Below are positions 10,758 to 18,627 of a stretch of 64,000 nt of DNA, piece by piece. Position numbers and translations under genes: made by a program. Every line of letters starts with the position of its first letter. The first letter of the stretch is position 1. The notes under the pieces were generated by a model. That model was not told where the DNA came from and did not search any database. It saw only the letters and a program-made list of their open reading frames with translations. The stretch is from Bettongia penicillata ogilbyi (taxonomy: Eukaryota; Chordata; Mammalia; Diprotodontia; Potoroidae), in the NCBI GenBank assembly GCA_023548195.1, contig JAJHZJ010000014.1, positions 12,872,718-12,936,717 of the forward strand. Direction: 5' to 3'.

Positions 10758-12594
10758 TCCACCCTCTCATCAGACACAGGAGGTTAGACCTTTTAGACTG
10801 TCAAGAATCCAGAGGAAGCAACTGAACATTTTGGCAGTTGCTGCCCTCTTTCCTCAGGTGCAGCCCTCTTCTCTGGCTTTTTCCCACTCCCATGCCAACA
10901 TACAACCATCCCCCACCAAAGGGAGGGGCTTCTCCTCTCCATCTCTCCCACTTTGGCATGGTCCATAGGCTCCTCCTAACTCTGATTCATAGGTACTCCT
11001 GCTTCAGGGCCAGATTCCACAGTACACAAGTACCTCCACACGGAACAGAGTTTCATCATCTTCTGAGGGTCTCTTCTCCCACCCTAGTCCTTTGGTGTGG
11101 CCTTTTGACTGAATCCAAGTTTTACGGAACAAATCCTTTAATTAAGAGAATTTGTTCTGTGAAGTTTGGATTCAGTCAAAGGGCCACACTTGAGGACCTA
11201 GAGGGCAACAAGTGGCCTTGAGGCCAAAGATTCTCTGTCCCACCCCCTATCCTGCCCAAGCAACCCTGCCACCTAAGTGTGCTTTTAAACAGAGAAGGCT
11301 GGAAACCTGACCCAACTGGTTAGGGGAGGGAGAAGGAAGACTATTTCAGATTAACCAGGTATGCCTCTTCTAGAGCACATGGTCCTGCCCTGGGTAAGTT
11401 TCTGTGCCTGTGTCCACTGGGGAACACAGCAATGGGCTACCAGGGAAGGAAGAATTAAGGGAGTTAGACTGACACTGGAGGAAAGTGGTATGCTCCCTTT
11501 GTCTAGGTATTTGACCACATTTATGAGAGTGGTAAATATCAGTATTTTAATATATTAAGTATGTGTATGAGTACAGGTACCAGGAAAGGGGGAAGTAGTT
11601 CCAATGAAGATTTCTATAAACCCTTTCAGATTCAGGTATACTCCACAGATGACTGTGTGACAAGGTGACTGACCCCTCTACCTATCCATGGGTGTTTTCT
11701 GTCTCACCCTCAAGTGAGTGAAATTCTGGGGAACTGGAAGGGAAAGAAGAGCAAAAGCGCTGGGCTGCGGCGGCTGAGCTAAGGGACCCGCAGGAATTGG
11801 AGTAAGAACGCTGGGCCCGAGGCAGTAGGAGGTGGATAATCCTGGAGTGTTTTGGAGCCACAGGAATCCAGTGAATCGATGGGTGGGGCTGTCTGTGATT
11901 AAAGGCCTCCCCCAGGTTCTCAAAAACGCGTACTCAGGTTTGGGAATTAAAGGAGCTGTCCCGGGATTTGGCCGAAAAGCCAGCCACCTGGCCCGAGGAG
12001 GCACAGGTCTGGACAGAAAACCCGGGTGGCCACCACGCCTTAGGGGCTCCAACCGCTGCAGGGGGTGCGGGTGCGAGATTCGAGACCCAGGAATGCCCGC
12101 CCTCGCAAGCTCCCCGCTGATCCTGATGTCGATTCCCAGGGAACACATCCACACAGATCTCACCGCTCAGCTTGCGATGGGGGCCAGGGGGGTCAGAGTC
12201 CTAGCAGAGATTAAACCCTCCCACCCCCGAGATGTACTGCCCCGGAGGGGGATCTTTCGAAACCACACCTGGGCTGGACAAGTGTGTGATGGAGAGGGGC
12301 AAGCAACTACCCTGCTAGTCTCTCCGCTGAGAAGCAGGAGCGGCGCCTACACCTCTTAAGGTTGGGCATGTAGGCACCCCAGCCCCAAAGCTTGGGGCCG
12401 GATACACCGCGCCCGCCCCCGCCCCTCCTCGCCCTCCAGGGCTTGGGTCTCCGCCCGCGGGGCTTGGGGACCTCGGAGAAGGAACGCGAACGCGAGGGCT
12501 CTCGGGGTCTTTGGGTGGCTGCCCTTGGGGGAGGGGACAAGGAGAACTCACCGAAGTACACGGTTTTGTCGCACTTGGGGCACTTGGAGGCCAT
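2958..12594 (-). CDS. CRIP2: CRIP2, cysteine-rich protein 2 (two LIM domains), complete in 8 coding exons
   Basis: The coding exons, read on the minus strand, are 12552-12594, 6254-6348, 5772-5829, 4701-4838, 4555-4623, 4108-4202, 3266-3323 and 2958-3025. All junctions are AG/GT and all phases join. The sum is 624 nt, giving 207 residues; the human protein is 208. The start is [17 protein letters not shown]1 has Cys5, Cys8, His26, Cys29, Cys32, Cys35, Cys53 and Cys57; LIM2 has Cys125, Cys128, His146, Cys149, Cys152, Cys155, Cys173 and Cys177. Each LIM is followed by a glycine-rich GVN(I/T)G...GSYIY segment, and a linker (about residues 78-122) joins them. The protein ends EVKDQP. LIM domains bind zinc and mediate protein contacts; family knowledge describes CRIP2 as a nuclear/cytoplasmic adaptor prominent in cardiovascular tissue. 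CRIP3 is excluded because its linker and C-terminus differ. All zinc ligands are present, so the gene looks functional. Confidence 0.97.
3266..3323 (-). CDS. CRIP2: CRIP2 coding exon 7 (end of LIM2)
   Basis: 58 nt encoding [19 protein letters not shown] plus one base, with Cys173 and Cys177. Acceptor TAG; donor GTGAGT. Confidence 0.97.
3555..3765 (+). mobile_element. CORE-SINE (MIR/MAR class) in a CRIP2 intron
   Basis: Diverged MIR-like order: tRNA-like head (ttctgggctgagagcc), core (cttcctttactgtaaaatag) and tail (tttgcaaactgcgaagagca). It lies in the intron between CRIP2 exons 6 and 7, opposite to CRIP2. Confidence 0.7.
4108..4202 (-). CDS. CRIP2: CRIP2 coding exon 6 (core of LIM2)
   Basis: 95 nt encoding residues 135-166 ([15 protein letters not shown] through GGHAE), with His146, Cys149, Cys152 and Cys155. 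Acceptor TAG at 4203-4205; donor GTGAGT. Confidence 0.97.
4555..4623 (-). CDS. CRIP2: CRIP2 coding exon 5 (start of LIM2)
   Basis: 69 nt encoding [20 protein letters not shown] through VYF. It carries the first CxxC pair of LIM2 (Cys125, Cys128). It stops at the same YF|AE boundary as exon 1, with the same phase, showing that the LIM module was duplicated together with its splice sites. Confidence 0.96.
4701..4838 (-). CDS. CRIP2: CRIP2 coding exon 4 (glycine-rich tail of LIM1 and linker)
   Basis: 138 nt encoding residues 66-111 and one base of codon 112. It begins [15 protein letters not shown] and runs through a polar, proline- and charge-containing linker ([14 protein letters not shown]). 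This is the least conserved part of the protein. It ends before a GTAAGT donor. Confidence 0.96.
4875..5030 (-). mobile_element. CORE-SINE (MIR-like), antisense
   Basis: Complement of the MIR core: actgagatgcagagaaatta then cttgctcaaggtcacacaa. Preceded by tcataggtttagagccag, a frequent companion of this class. In the CRIP2 exon 3-4 intron. Confidence 0.75.
5080..5135 (+). mobile_element. MIR/L2-type 3' tail fragment
   Basis: The words cctggcatacagtaggtact and taacaaatgcttgttaatta match the common 3' end shared by MIR and L2. The rest of this intron up to 5771 (about 640 nt) holds no feature I can name. Confidence 0.6.
5772..5829 (-). CDS. CRIP2: CRIP2 coding exon 3 (end of LIM1)
   Basis: 58 nt encoding [19 protein letters not shown] plus one base of the next glycine. 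It holds the last two zinc ligands of LIM1. The acceptor is CCCCAG and the donor GTAGGG. It is the paralogous counterpart of exon 7, with the same length and phase. Confidence 0.97.
6254..6348 (-). CDS. CRIP2: CRIP2 coding exon 2 (core of LIM1)
   Basis: 95 nt encoding residues 15-46. It supplies His26, Cys29, Cys32 and Cys35 and ends at GGHAE. It lies between an AG acceptor (6349-6350) and a GTGAGCC donor. Length and phases equal those of exon 6, which codes the matching part of LIM2. Confidence 0.97.
6715..6860 (+). mobile_element. tRNA-derived CORE-SINE, diverged
   Basis: Head-to-core order aggcaatatggcaaagtaat, gccaggaagacttgtgttta, then ctaggcaagtcacttaatct. In CRIP2 intron 1. Confidence 0.7.
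7300..7500 (-). mobile_element. Possible LINE-2 antisense fragment
   Basis: Purine-rich sequence with L2-complement wording (cagaggagtaatgtaaccat, then aagaattattctagttgcaa). Short and diverged. The rest of CRIP2 intron 1 (6860-7290, 7500-9300, 9470-10690) shows no feature I can identify beyond short A-runs. Confidence 0.4.
9310..9470 (-). mobile_element. CORE-SINE antisense, degraded
   Basis: Pattern tttgacaaatgagaaagctc, ggcctacagagctagggcta, gaacccaagtgtactctc follows the complement of a MIR-class SINE. In CRIP2 intron 1. Confidence 0.5.
10698..10755. repeat. (CA)n microsatellite
   Basis: About 29 uninterrupted CA units in CRIP2 intron 1. It produces a false open frame rich in HT repeats. 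Confidence 0.97.
11095..11260. mobile_element. Palindromic DNA-transposon-like (MITE-like) element
   Basis: Arms 11095-11136 and 11148-11189 are inverted repeats of 42 nt matching at 36 positions, separated by an 11-nt AT-rich loop. All six differences are transitions. The right arm continues ttgaggacctagagggcaac then ggccttgaggcc. The same family recurs at 51509-51625. It looks like a non-autonomous DNA transposon with long inverted repeats; the family name is not certain. The stretch to 11750 holds nothing further. Confidence 0.75.
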
Positions 12595-13330
12595 GGTCCA
12601 GGGCTGGATCCGTTCGTTCGCCCGCTGCCCAGGCTCCTCACGTTCCCACCCCAGACTCGTCTCGCTCCGCCCAGCGCGCCGACCCGCCCTTTCCCGGGGA
12701 CAGCCAGAGGCGTGTCCTTTTCCCGGCCCCCCCCATCCCGAGAGACCCGGGGCTGGTAGGGTGGGAGTGAGGGAACCCGGGGGAGGGAGGGGGACCTCGG
12801 GGAGGGTGTTGGATACTACTCCCAACCTCCCTTAACCCCATCCCGGGCCCCAAGGATCTACAGTGACGTAATCGGGAAGACTGGGGAGGGGCTCAGCCCC
12901 ACCCAGCTTGTGGCGGATGGAAACGGGGCGGTGGCGGCTTAGGGAGGGAGTATTGGGCGAGGGTGGGGGGGGGGGGGGTTGAGAATTGAGAGGATAAGGT
13001 AGCTTGGACTGGCGAAGCAACCCACAAGTGCCTTCCCTCCTCGCCCCAAGGGCACGTGGAGTGGAAACGGCAGGACTGTGGGAGTCCAAGGCCACCGAAT
13101 CTTGGTGCAGAATAGGTGAACCTACGGAGACCACAGGCAAGCGGTCCTAGGGAGGGGTCGTAGTCCTTCCCTTGGGGTGAGGGGAGACCAGAGCTCTGGG
13201 TGAGCTCTGACGCAGGCCCCCACACCCTGGCTCCGTGTTCTTTTGTTGCTCAAGGTTTCCATGGAGACGGAGCCGTGAAAAAGAGGCTCGCTTCCCTGGA
13301 CGGAGTTTGGGCGTCGGCGCCACAAATACT
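11750..13330. promoter_or_regulatory. CRIP2: CpG island promoter of CRIP2
   Basis: GC- and CpG-rich stretch, densest at 12050-12950, in an otherwise CpG-poor window. It spans CRIP2 exon 1. It contains GC boxes (GGGCGG on the minus strand at 12672-12667; a GGGGCGG run near 12925), a CRE-like TGACGTAA at 12864-12871, and no TATA box near the start. The transcription start is inferred upstream of 12594, with a TATA-less dispersed promoter likely. Edges are judged by eye. Confidence 0.85.
12552..12594 (-). CDS. CRIP2: CRIP2 coding exon 1
   Basis: 43 nt encoding the first 14 residues ([14 protein letters not shown]) plus the first base of codon 15. It carries the first CxxC zinc ligand pair of LIM1. 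The donor GTGAG follows at 12551-12547. The start codon lies inside the CpG island and is followed by GCC. Confidence 0.96.
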
Positions 13331-13336
13331 CATACA

Positions 13337-13470
13337 CTCTCTGTGTCTCTGTCTCTGTGTCTCTCTGTGTCTCTCTGTGTCTGTCTCTGTGTGTATGTGT
13401 GTGTGTCTCTCTGTCTCTCTCTCTGTCTCTGTCTCTCTCTCTGTCTCTGTCTCTCTCTCTCTCTGCCTCT
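13337..13470. repeat. (TCTG/TCTC)n low-complexity tract
   Basis: Imperfect polypyrimidine microsatellite of tctctgtctctgtg units at the outer edge of the CRIP2 CpG island. It generates long false frames on both strands. Confidence 0.95.
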
Positions 13471-13639
13471 CCTCCCCCCCTTACCCCACCCCACCCCACT
13501 CCTCCTGGCAGTCTGGACTGAAAAGACTCTCGGGATAGGAATGAGAGAAAAAGTTTGTAAGGCTTCGGGAGGAGGATGGCCTGGGAGGGCCCAGGGAAGA
13601 GGAACCATTTTCTATCAACAATCTTGCTTACACTGAATA

Positions 13640-15372
13640 AGTAAATTAGTTCATTTATTCAGTGCCATACCAATCAAACTATCAGATAATTATTTTCTAG
13701 AGCTAGAAAAAAATATCAAAATTCATTTGGAAGAACAAAAGGTCCAGAATATCAAGGGAACTAAGGAAAAGAAATGCTAGGGAAGGTGACCTAGCCCTAC
13801 CAGATCTCAAACTGTATAAAGTAGCCCTCATCAAAACCATTTGGTACTGGCTAAGAAACACAGGAGTAGACCAGTGGAATACGTTAGGTACACAGTAGTC
13901 AATGAATATAGCAATCTACTGTTTGATAAACCCAAGGACCCCAGCTTCTGGGATAACAACTCACTGTTCTACAAAAATTGCTGGGAAAACTAGATAACAG
14001 TGTGGCAGAAACTAGGCATAGACCAATTCCTGACACCAGTACACAAGAATAAAGTCCAAATATGTACATGATCTAGGTACTAATACTATAAACAAATTAA
14101 TGGAGGAAGGAATTGTGTATTTGTCAGATTTATGGAGAAGGGAGAAATTTTTGACTAAACAAGAGATAGAAAACATTATGAAGTACAAAATGGATAATTT
14201 TGATTATATTAAATTGAAAAGTTTTTGTGCAAACCCAATACAACCAAGATTAGGAGGGAAGTAGAGAACTGGGAAAGAATTTTTGCAACTAGTGTCTGTA
14301 ATAAAGGCTGCATTTCTAAAATATATAGAGAACTGAGTCAAATGTACAAGAATACAAGTCATTCCCCAATTGATAAATGGTCAAAGGATATGATCAGGGA
14401 GTTTTCAAAGGAAGAAATTAAAGCTTCAGAGGAAGAAATTATAGCCATATGAAAAAATGCTTTAAATCACTATTGATTAGAGATACAAATCAAAACAACT
14501 CTGAGATACCACATCACACCTATCAGATTGACTAACATGACAGAACAGGAAGATGATAAATGTTGGAGAAGATGTGGGAGAGTTGAAACACTAATTCATT
14601 TTTCGTGGAGTTGTGAGATGATCCAACCATTCTGGAGGGCAATTTGGAACTTTGCCCAAAAGGCTACAAAAATGGGCCTACCCTTTGACCCAGCAATACT
14701 GCTTCTGGGATTGTATCCCAAAGAGATCATAAAAATGGGAAAAGGTCCCACATGTACAAAAATATTTATAGCAGCTCTTTGTGGTGGCCCAAAACTGGAA
14801 ATTGAGGGGATATGCCCATCAATTGGAGAATGGCCGACTAAATTGCAGTAAATGAATGTAATGGAATATTATTGTGGTATAAGAAATGATGAACAGGAAG
14901 ACTTCAGAGAGGCCTGGAAAGACTTATATGAACTGATGCTGAGTGAAGGAGAACTTTGTACACTGAAACAACCACAGTGTGCAAGGAATTTTTCTGGTAG
15001 ACTTAGTACTTCATTGCAATACAAGGATCTAAAAATTCTCAATGGACTCTTGAGGCAAAATGCCTTCCACATCCAGAGAAAGAACTATGGAATTTGATTG
15101 CAGAATGAAGCAGATCATTTTCTTTTGTATTATGTTTTGTTTTATGATTTCTCCCATTCATTTTAATTCTTCTATGCAACATGACTAAGGTGAAAATGTA
15201 TTTAATAGGAATATATGTACAGAACCTATATAAAATTGTATGCCATCTCAGGGAGGGAGTGGGAAGGGAGAAAGGAAGGAGGGGGAGAGAGGGAAAAAAA
15301 ATCTAAGATATATGGAAGTGATTGTAGAACACTGAAAGCAAATGAAATAGTTTAATTTAAAAAAACAATAAG
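13640..15372 (+). mobile_element. L1 retrotransposon, 5'-truncated (ORF2 C-terminal part and 3'UTR)
   Basis: Starts inside the ORF2 reverse-transcriptase region (catttattcagtgccatacc) and passes the conserved stretch encoding LPFDPAILLLGLYP (wording ccctttgacccagcaatact). It then enters a 3'UTR with a GA-rich tract (15243-15300) and ends near an A-run at 15359-15368. The frames 14225-14452, 14528-14851 and 14852-15097 are pieces of one decayed ORF2. It sits less than 1 kb upstream of the CRIP2 CpG island. The interval 15372-15920 shows nothing I can name. Confidence 0.9.
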
Positions 15373-15919
15373 GTCGCATACAATACTACAGAATCTAATC
15401 ACTGACCAAGGTCAGGTAGAGTTCCAGGCACACAAAGAGAGAGGAGGGAGACATACAGAGGCAGAGAACACCACTGGGTCAAACTAAGATGCCTTAGATT
15501 CTAAATGAAGTTTGATTTGAGTGTCAGTCAGAGGCATCTGAAAGAAAACAGTATGGCAACATAATGGCTACAATGTATCCCTGGAACAGTCCTGCTCCAG
15601 GATAGGGGCTCCAAAGTAATAGCTGGGTCAAGACCAGGTGACAGGAAACAGGAAGTAGTATCCAGAAAGGTTTGTGTGGAGTGGTTGCCATATGGTAAGG
15701 ACAATGTAAAAGCCAAGAGTCAAGGAGGATCTTGGCAAGCTTTTATGGCAGAGCAAGGTGGAGGAGGACCAAGTCTTGCCAAAACATTACCAGGAATTCT
15801 CTCCTGAGGTCAACCGGCTCCAGATGCCTTAGTAAGTCATCCATTCTTGGCCCCTAATGAAACTTTGAAATAGTGTAACCTGTACAAGTTTTTGTCTTTC
15901 ACCATTAAGGATCACAGGA

Positions 15920-16090
15920 ATATTTAGAGTTAGAGAATCCTAATATTTAGAGATTGTCTCAATGTATCCCTCTCCTTTCATACTGGAAAAAAACTGAGGC
16001 CCAGAGAAGTTAAGTGACTTGCTGGAGGTCACACAGTAAGTGACCAGCAGAGATTCAAATCCAGTTCCTCTGATTCCATGTCCTGTGGTT
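15920..16090 (-). mobile_element. CORE-SINE (MIR-like), antisense
   Basis: Complement wording actgaggcccagagaagtta, agtgacttgctggaggtcac, attcaaatccagttcctctg. The last piece contains the complement of a tRNA-type B box. The next 750 nt (16090-16840) hold no recognised feature. Confidence 0.8.
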
Positions 16091-16839
16091 TTCCCACTGT
16101 CAGGTTTGTTCCTTGTTATTTCTTTGGGCACCCACAACTGAGAGGATGTCATTGGGGAGAAGAAGGATTCAAAGATGGATGTGACTAGAGTCCTGTTTTC
16201 TATTTCACGTTCTCACAGGGATTTCAATGATGCTTGGGTGATGTCTCTAGAGTAGGTAAGACAGAATCACCTCATTTCCTTTTACTAGTAGGAGGGTTGG
16301 GGAAAACTGGGCCTAAGTGCCATCCCACAAACACACCCAACAGGGAGGGAAGAGTGGTATCCATTCTCCTATTCCCTCTCAGTGAATAAGAAAAACCCTC
16401 TGGGTATTTTTGTTCATAACTGGCAAGACCTCATCCCTTTTCTATCAACTGCCTACTAGAAAAGATCCCCAGGTAGCTTTCTTCATAATAAGGTCCGTAC
16501 AGAACCAAGACTGAGGGAAAGATGTTGATGAGAGTCTGAGAATAGATATGATAGCTATGTGCTTGATGATTTCAAGCCAGCTCTGAGCTCTACCTTTGGT
16601 TAGAATAGGTATCATCTAGGGCAGGGCATAGTTACCCTCTTTGATCAGGAGTTTCTTGAGGACAGAGGTAACTCATTCCATCCAAGCAAGCACCTTAGCA
16701 GCAGGGCTGTGTCTCTTTTCTTCCCTTACTCAGGTCTCTCTGAAGTCGCAGGTCTCCTAAAAGGTGATGAGTGACTATAGACACAGAGCCCCCTTCACCT
16801 CTGTCATCCATGGTCTCAGGAAAAGATAAGGTTGTCTCA

Positions 16840-18157
16840 TGCTATTTAAGACCAGCCTTCCACCATTCCTTCTGGAATGCCTGCTGCATAAAAGACTTGC
16901 TTTGGTCACATTTTCATTTGTGTGTTGCCTTCTCCTTGGTCATGCTTGGGAGTAGGAATACTCCTTGTTACCCTTTGCCACTTCCAGATACTCTCTCTTT
17001 CACCATCACTCAGGAACTGCTCTTTTGAGGTTCATTCAATCCATGTTTATAGCTCCATCAATATTCTGGCAACTGTTATCTCAATCTCCAGGACACTTTC
17101 TTCTCCTTTTCAATGAGTTCAGTCAATGCCTGGATCACAGTCTCTCTCTCTTCCCCACTTCCCACCCTTATACTAGGGGAGTTCAACATACATACTGATA
17201 TTCTCTCAAGTTCTTAACTTCCCACATCTTCATTTACTTATTCTCCACGACTCATTTCTTCACCTCATCTCAGCTACTCTCTAACATGGCCATCATCCAC
17301 AAGTGTTCTTCCATGTTTATAAATTCACAAATTCCTTTATCTGATTACTATCTGCCATCATTCCACATTCCAATCTGCTTGACAATCCCTAGCCCTGTTT
17401 TTCCTTTTCACCAGGACCTCCAATTCTTCCACCCCAAAGTTCTATCTAAGGTCATCATCCATAAACTAACTTTACGCTCCATACTTCTCCATCTTGATTC
17501 CTTGGTAAGCCAATTCAACTCTACACTATCCTCTTTTCCCAAGTCCCTTGCTTCCTTATCCTGTTATCAATCTTGCCCTCCAAGCCCCAGCCTTAGATTA
17601 CTCCTACCATCCTTTGGGAAAAGAATCTTTCCTATTAATCTAGTTTGAATGAAGCTGGAGAAAATCACAAAATTATACAACTAGGTTCACTACAACTTAT
17701 GTTACAGAATTTTAACTGAGCCCTCAACACAAGGCAATCCTTCCAGACTACCTCCCTAATTGTTTCACTATATCACCACTGCAGATTTTCCAAACTTTTT
17801 CATTCTCATCAAAAATCCCATGGCTCTTTCTCCCCTCCTCCCTCTTAGCTAAAAACCTTGACTCATATTTCACTGAAAAAAAAAATGAGACCAGTTACTA
17901 GGAGCTCCCTCTTCTCTCCCCTTCTTCATATCATTCAGATGCCTTCTACCATTGTCTCCTCTCTCACCATCATCTCACATGAAAAGGTTGTGCTTTGTGC
18001 TGAGGCAAGCCTTTGCATGGGTTCCAATTTCATCCCATCTTCAGCAGATTGCACCCCTCTATCATCCTCACTCTCTCACTGATCTTCAACCTCTTCCTAC
18101 AGTCTCAACCTACTGACTGCACACTGCCTACAAACACACGATGTCTTCCCCATCCTC
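16840..18157 (+). mobile_element. LINE-2 (L2) ORF2 region, first segment of a split copy
   Basis: Long pyrimidine-rich plus-strand sequence following L2 ORF2 order: the endonuclease-side words gggagttcaacatacatact and catggccatcatccacaagt, then ctggagaaaatcacaaaatt and atttcactgaaaaa, and finally the region before the reverse transcriptase. The frames are broken and diverged. The copy continues at 18424 after an L1 insertion and again at 30740 after a far larger insertion. Confidence 0.8.
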
Positions 18158-18171
18158 AAAAAACATTCACT

Positions 18172-18409
18172 TATATGATTTCTTCCATTTATTTTAGTTC
18201 GTCTACATAGCATGACTGTAGTGAAAATGTATGCAATAGAAAAGTACATGTAGAACCTATACAGAATTATATGCCGTCTTGGGGAGGGAGGGAGGTAGTG
18301 GGGGATAGGTGTGGGGGGGTTCAAAATCTTAATTTTATGGTCGTGATTGCAGAACATTAAAAAAAAATAAAAATTAATTAAAAAAATAAAATGAAGAGTT
18401 TGAGCATAA
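18172..18409 (+). mobile_element. L1 3'-end fragment with 14-bp target-site duplication
   Basis: Only the last about 240 nt of an L1: 3'UTR (gcatgactgtagtgaaaatg, then a G-rich tract) and an A-rich tail. The flanks aaaaaacattcact at 18158-18171 and 18410-18423 are identical 14-mers, marking target-primed insertion into the L2 copy. The 3'UTR is related to that of the L1 ending at 15372. Confidence 0.92.
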
Positions 18410-18423
18410 AAAAAACATTCACT

Positions 18424-18627
18424 GAATTAATCTCTACTCACTTTTGTGGCTAAACATCTTAAGAATGCTCTCTTTAATAGGTGCTTCCATTTCAATTCCT
18501 CTCTCTATCTTCCTACTCTCTTATATCTGGCTTCCAACCTCATCATTCAATTGAACCTGCTCTCTCTAAAGCTACAAATAGCTTCAATTGCCAAATCTAA
18601 GGACCTTTTCTTAATATTCATCCTTTT
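18424..18627 (+). mobile_element. LINE-2, second segment
   Basis: L2 resumes directly after the L1 fragment (gctacaaatagcttcaattg, then ggaccttttcttaatattca). It is cut by the minus-strand L1. The next words of L2 reappear about 12.1 kb away at 30740. Confidence 0.75.

Noticed and set aside
10615..10968. 117-codon frame with HTHTHT repeats
   Set aside because: Created by the (CA)n microsatellite.
12307..12825. 172-codon minus-strand frame as a separate gene
   Set aside because: It contains CRIP2 exon 1 in frame but then reads through the splice donor into intron 1. Only 12552-12594 is supported as coding; the upstream in-frame part is noted as a finding.
11832..12835. Several long plus-strand frames in the CRIP2 CpG island (11832-12359, 12392-12835)
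   Set aside because: GC-rich DNA has few stop codons; the products are arginine-, proline- and glycine-rich with no domain, and CRIP2 exon 1 is on the other strand.
13122..13636. Frames on both strands rich in RERDRD or SLCLCLS
   Set aside because: Created by the TCTG/TCTC low-complexity tract.
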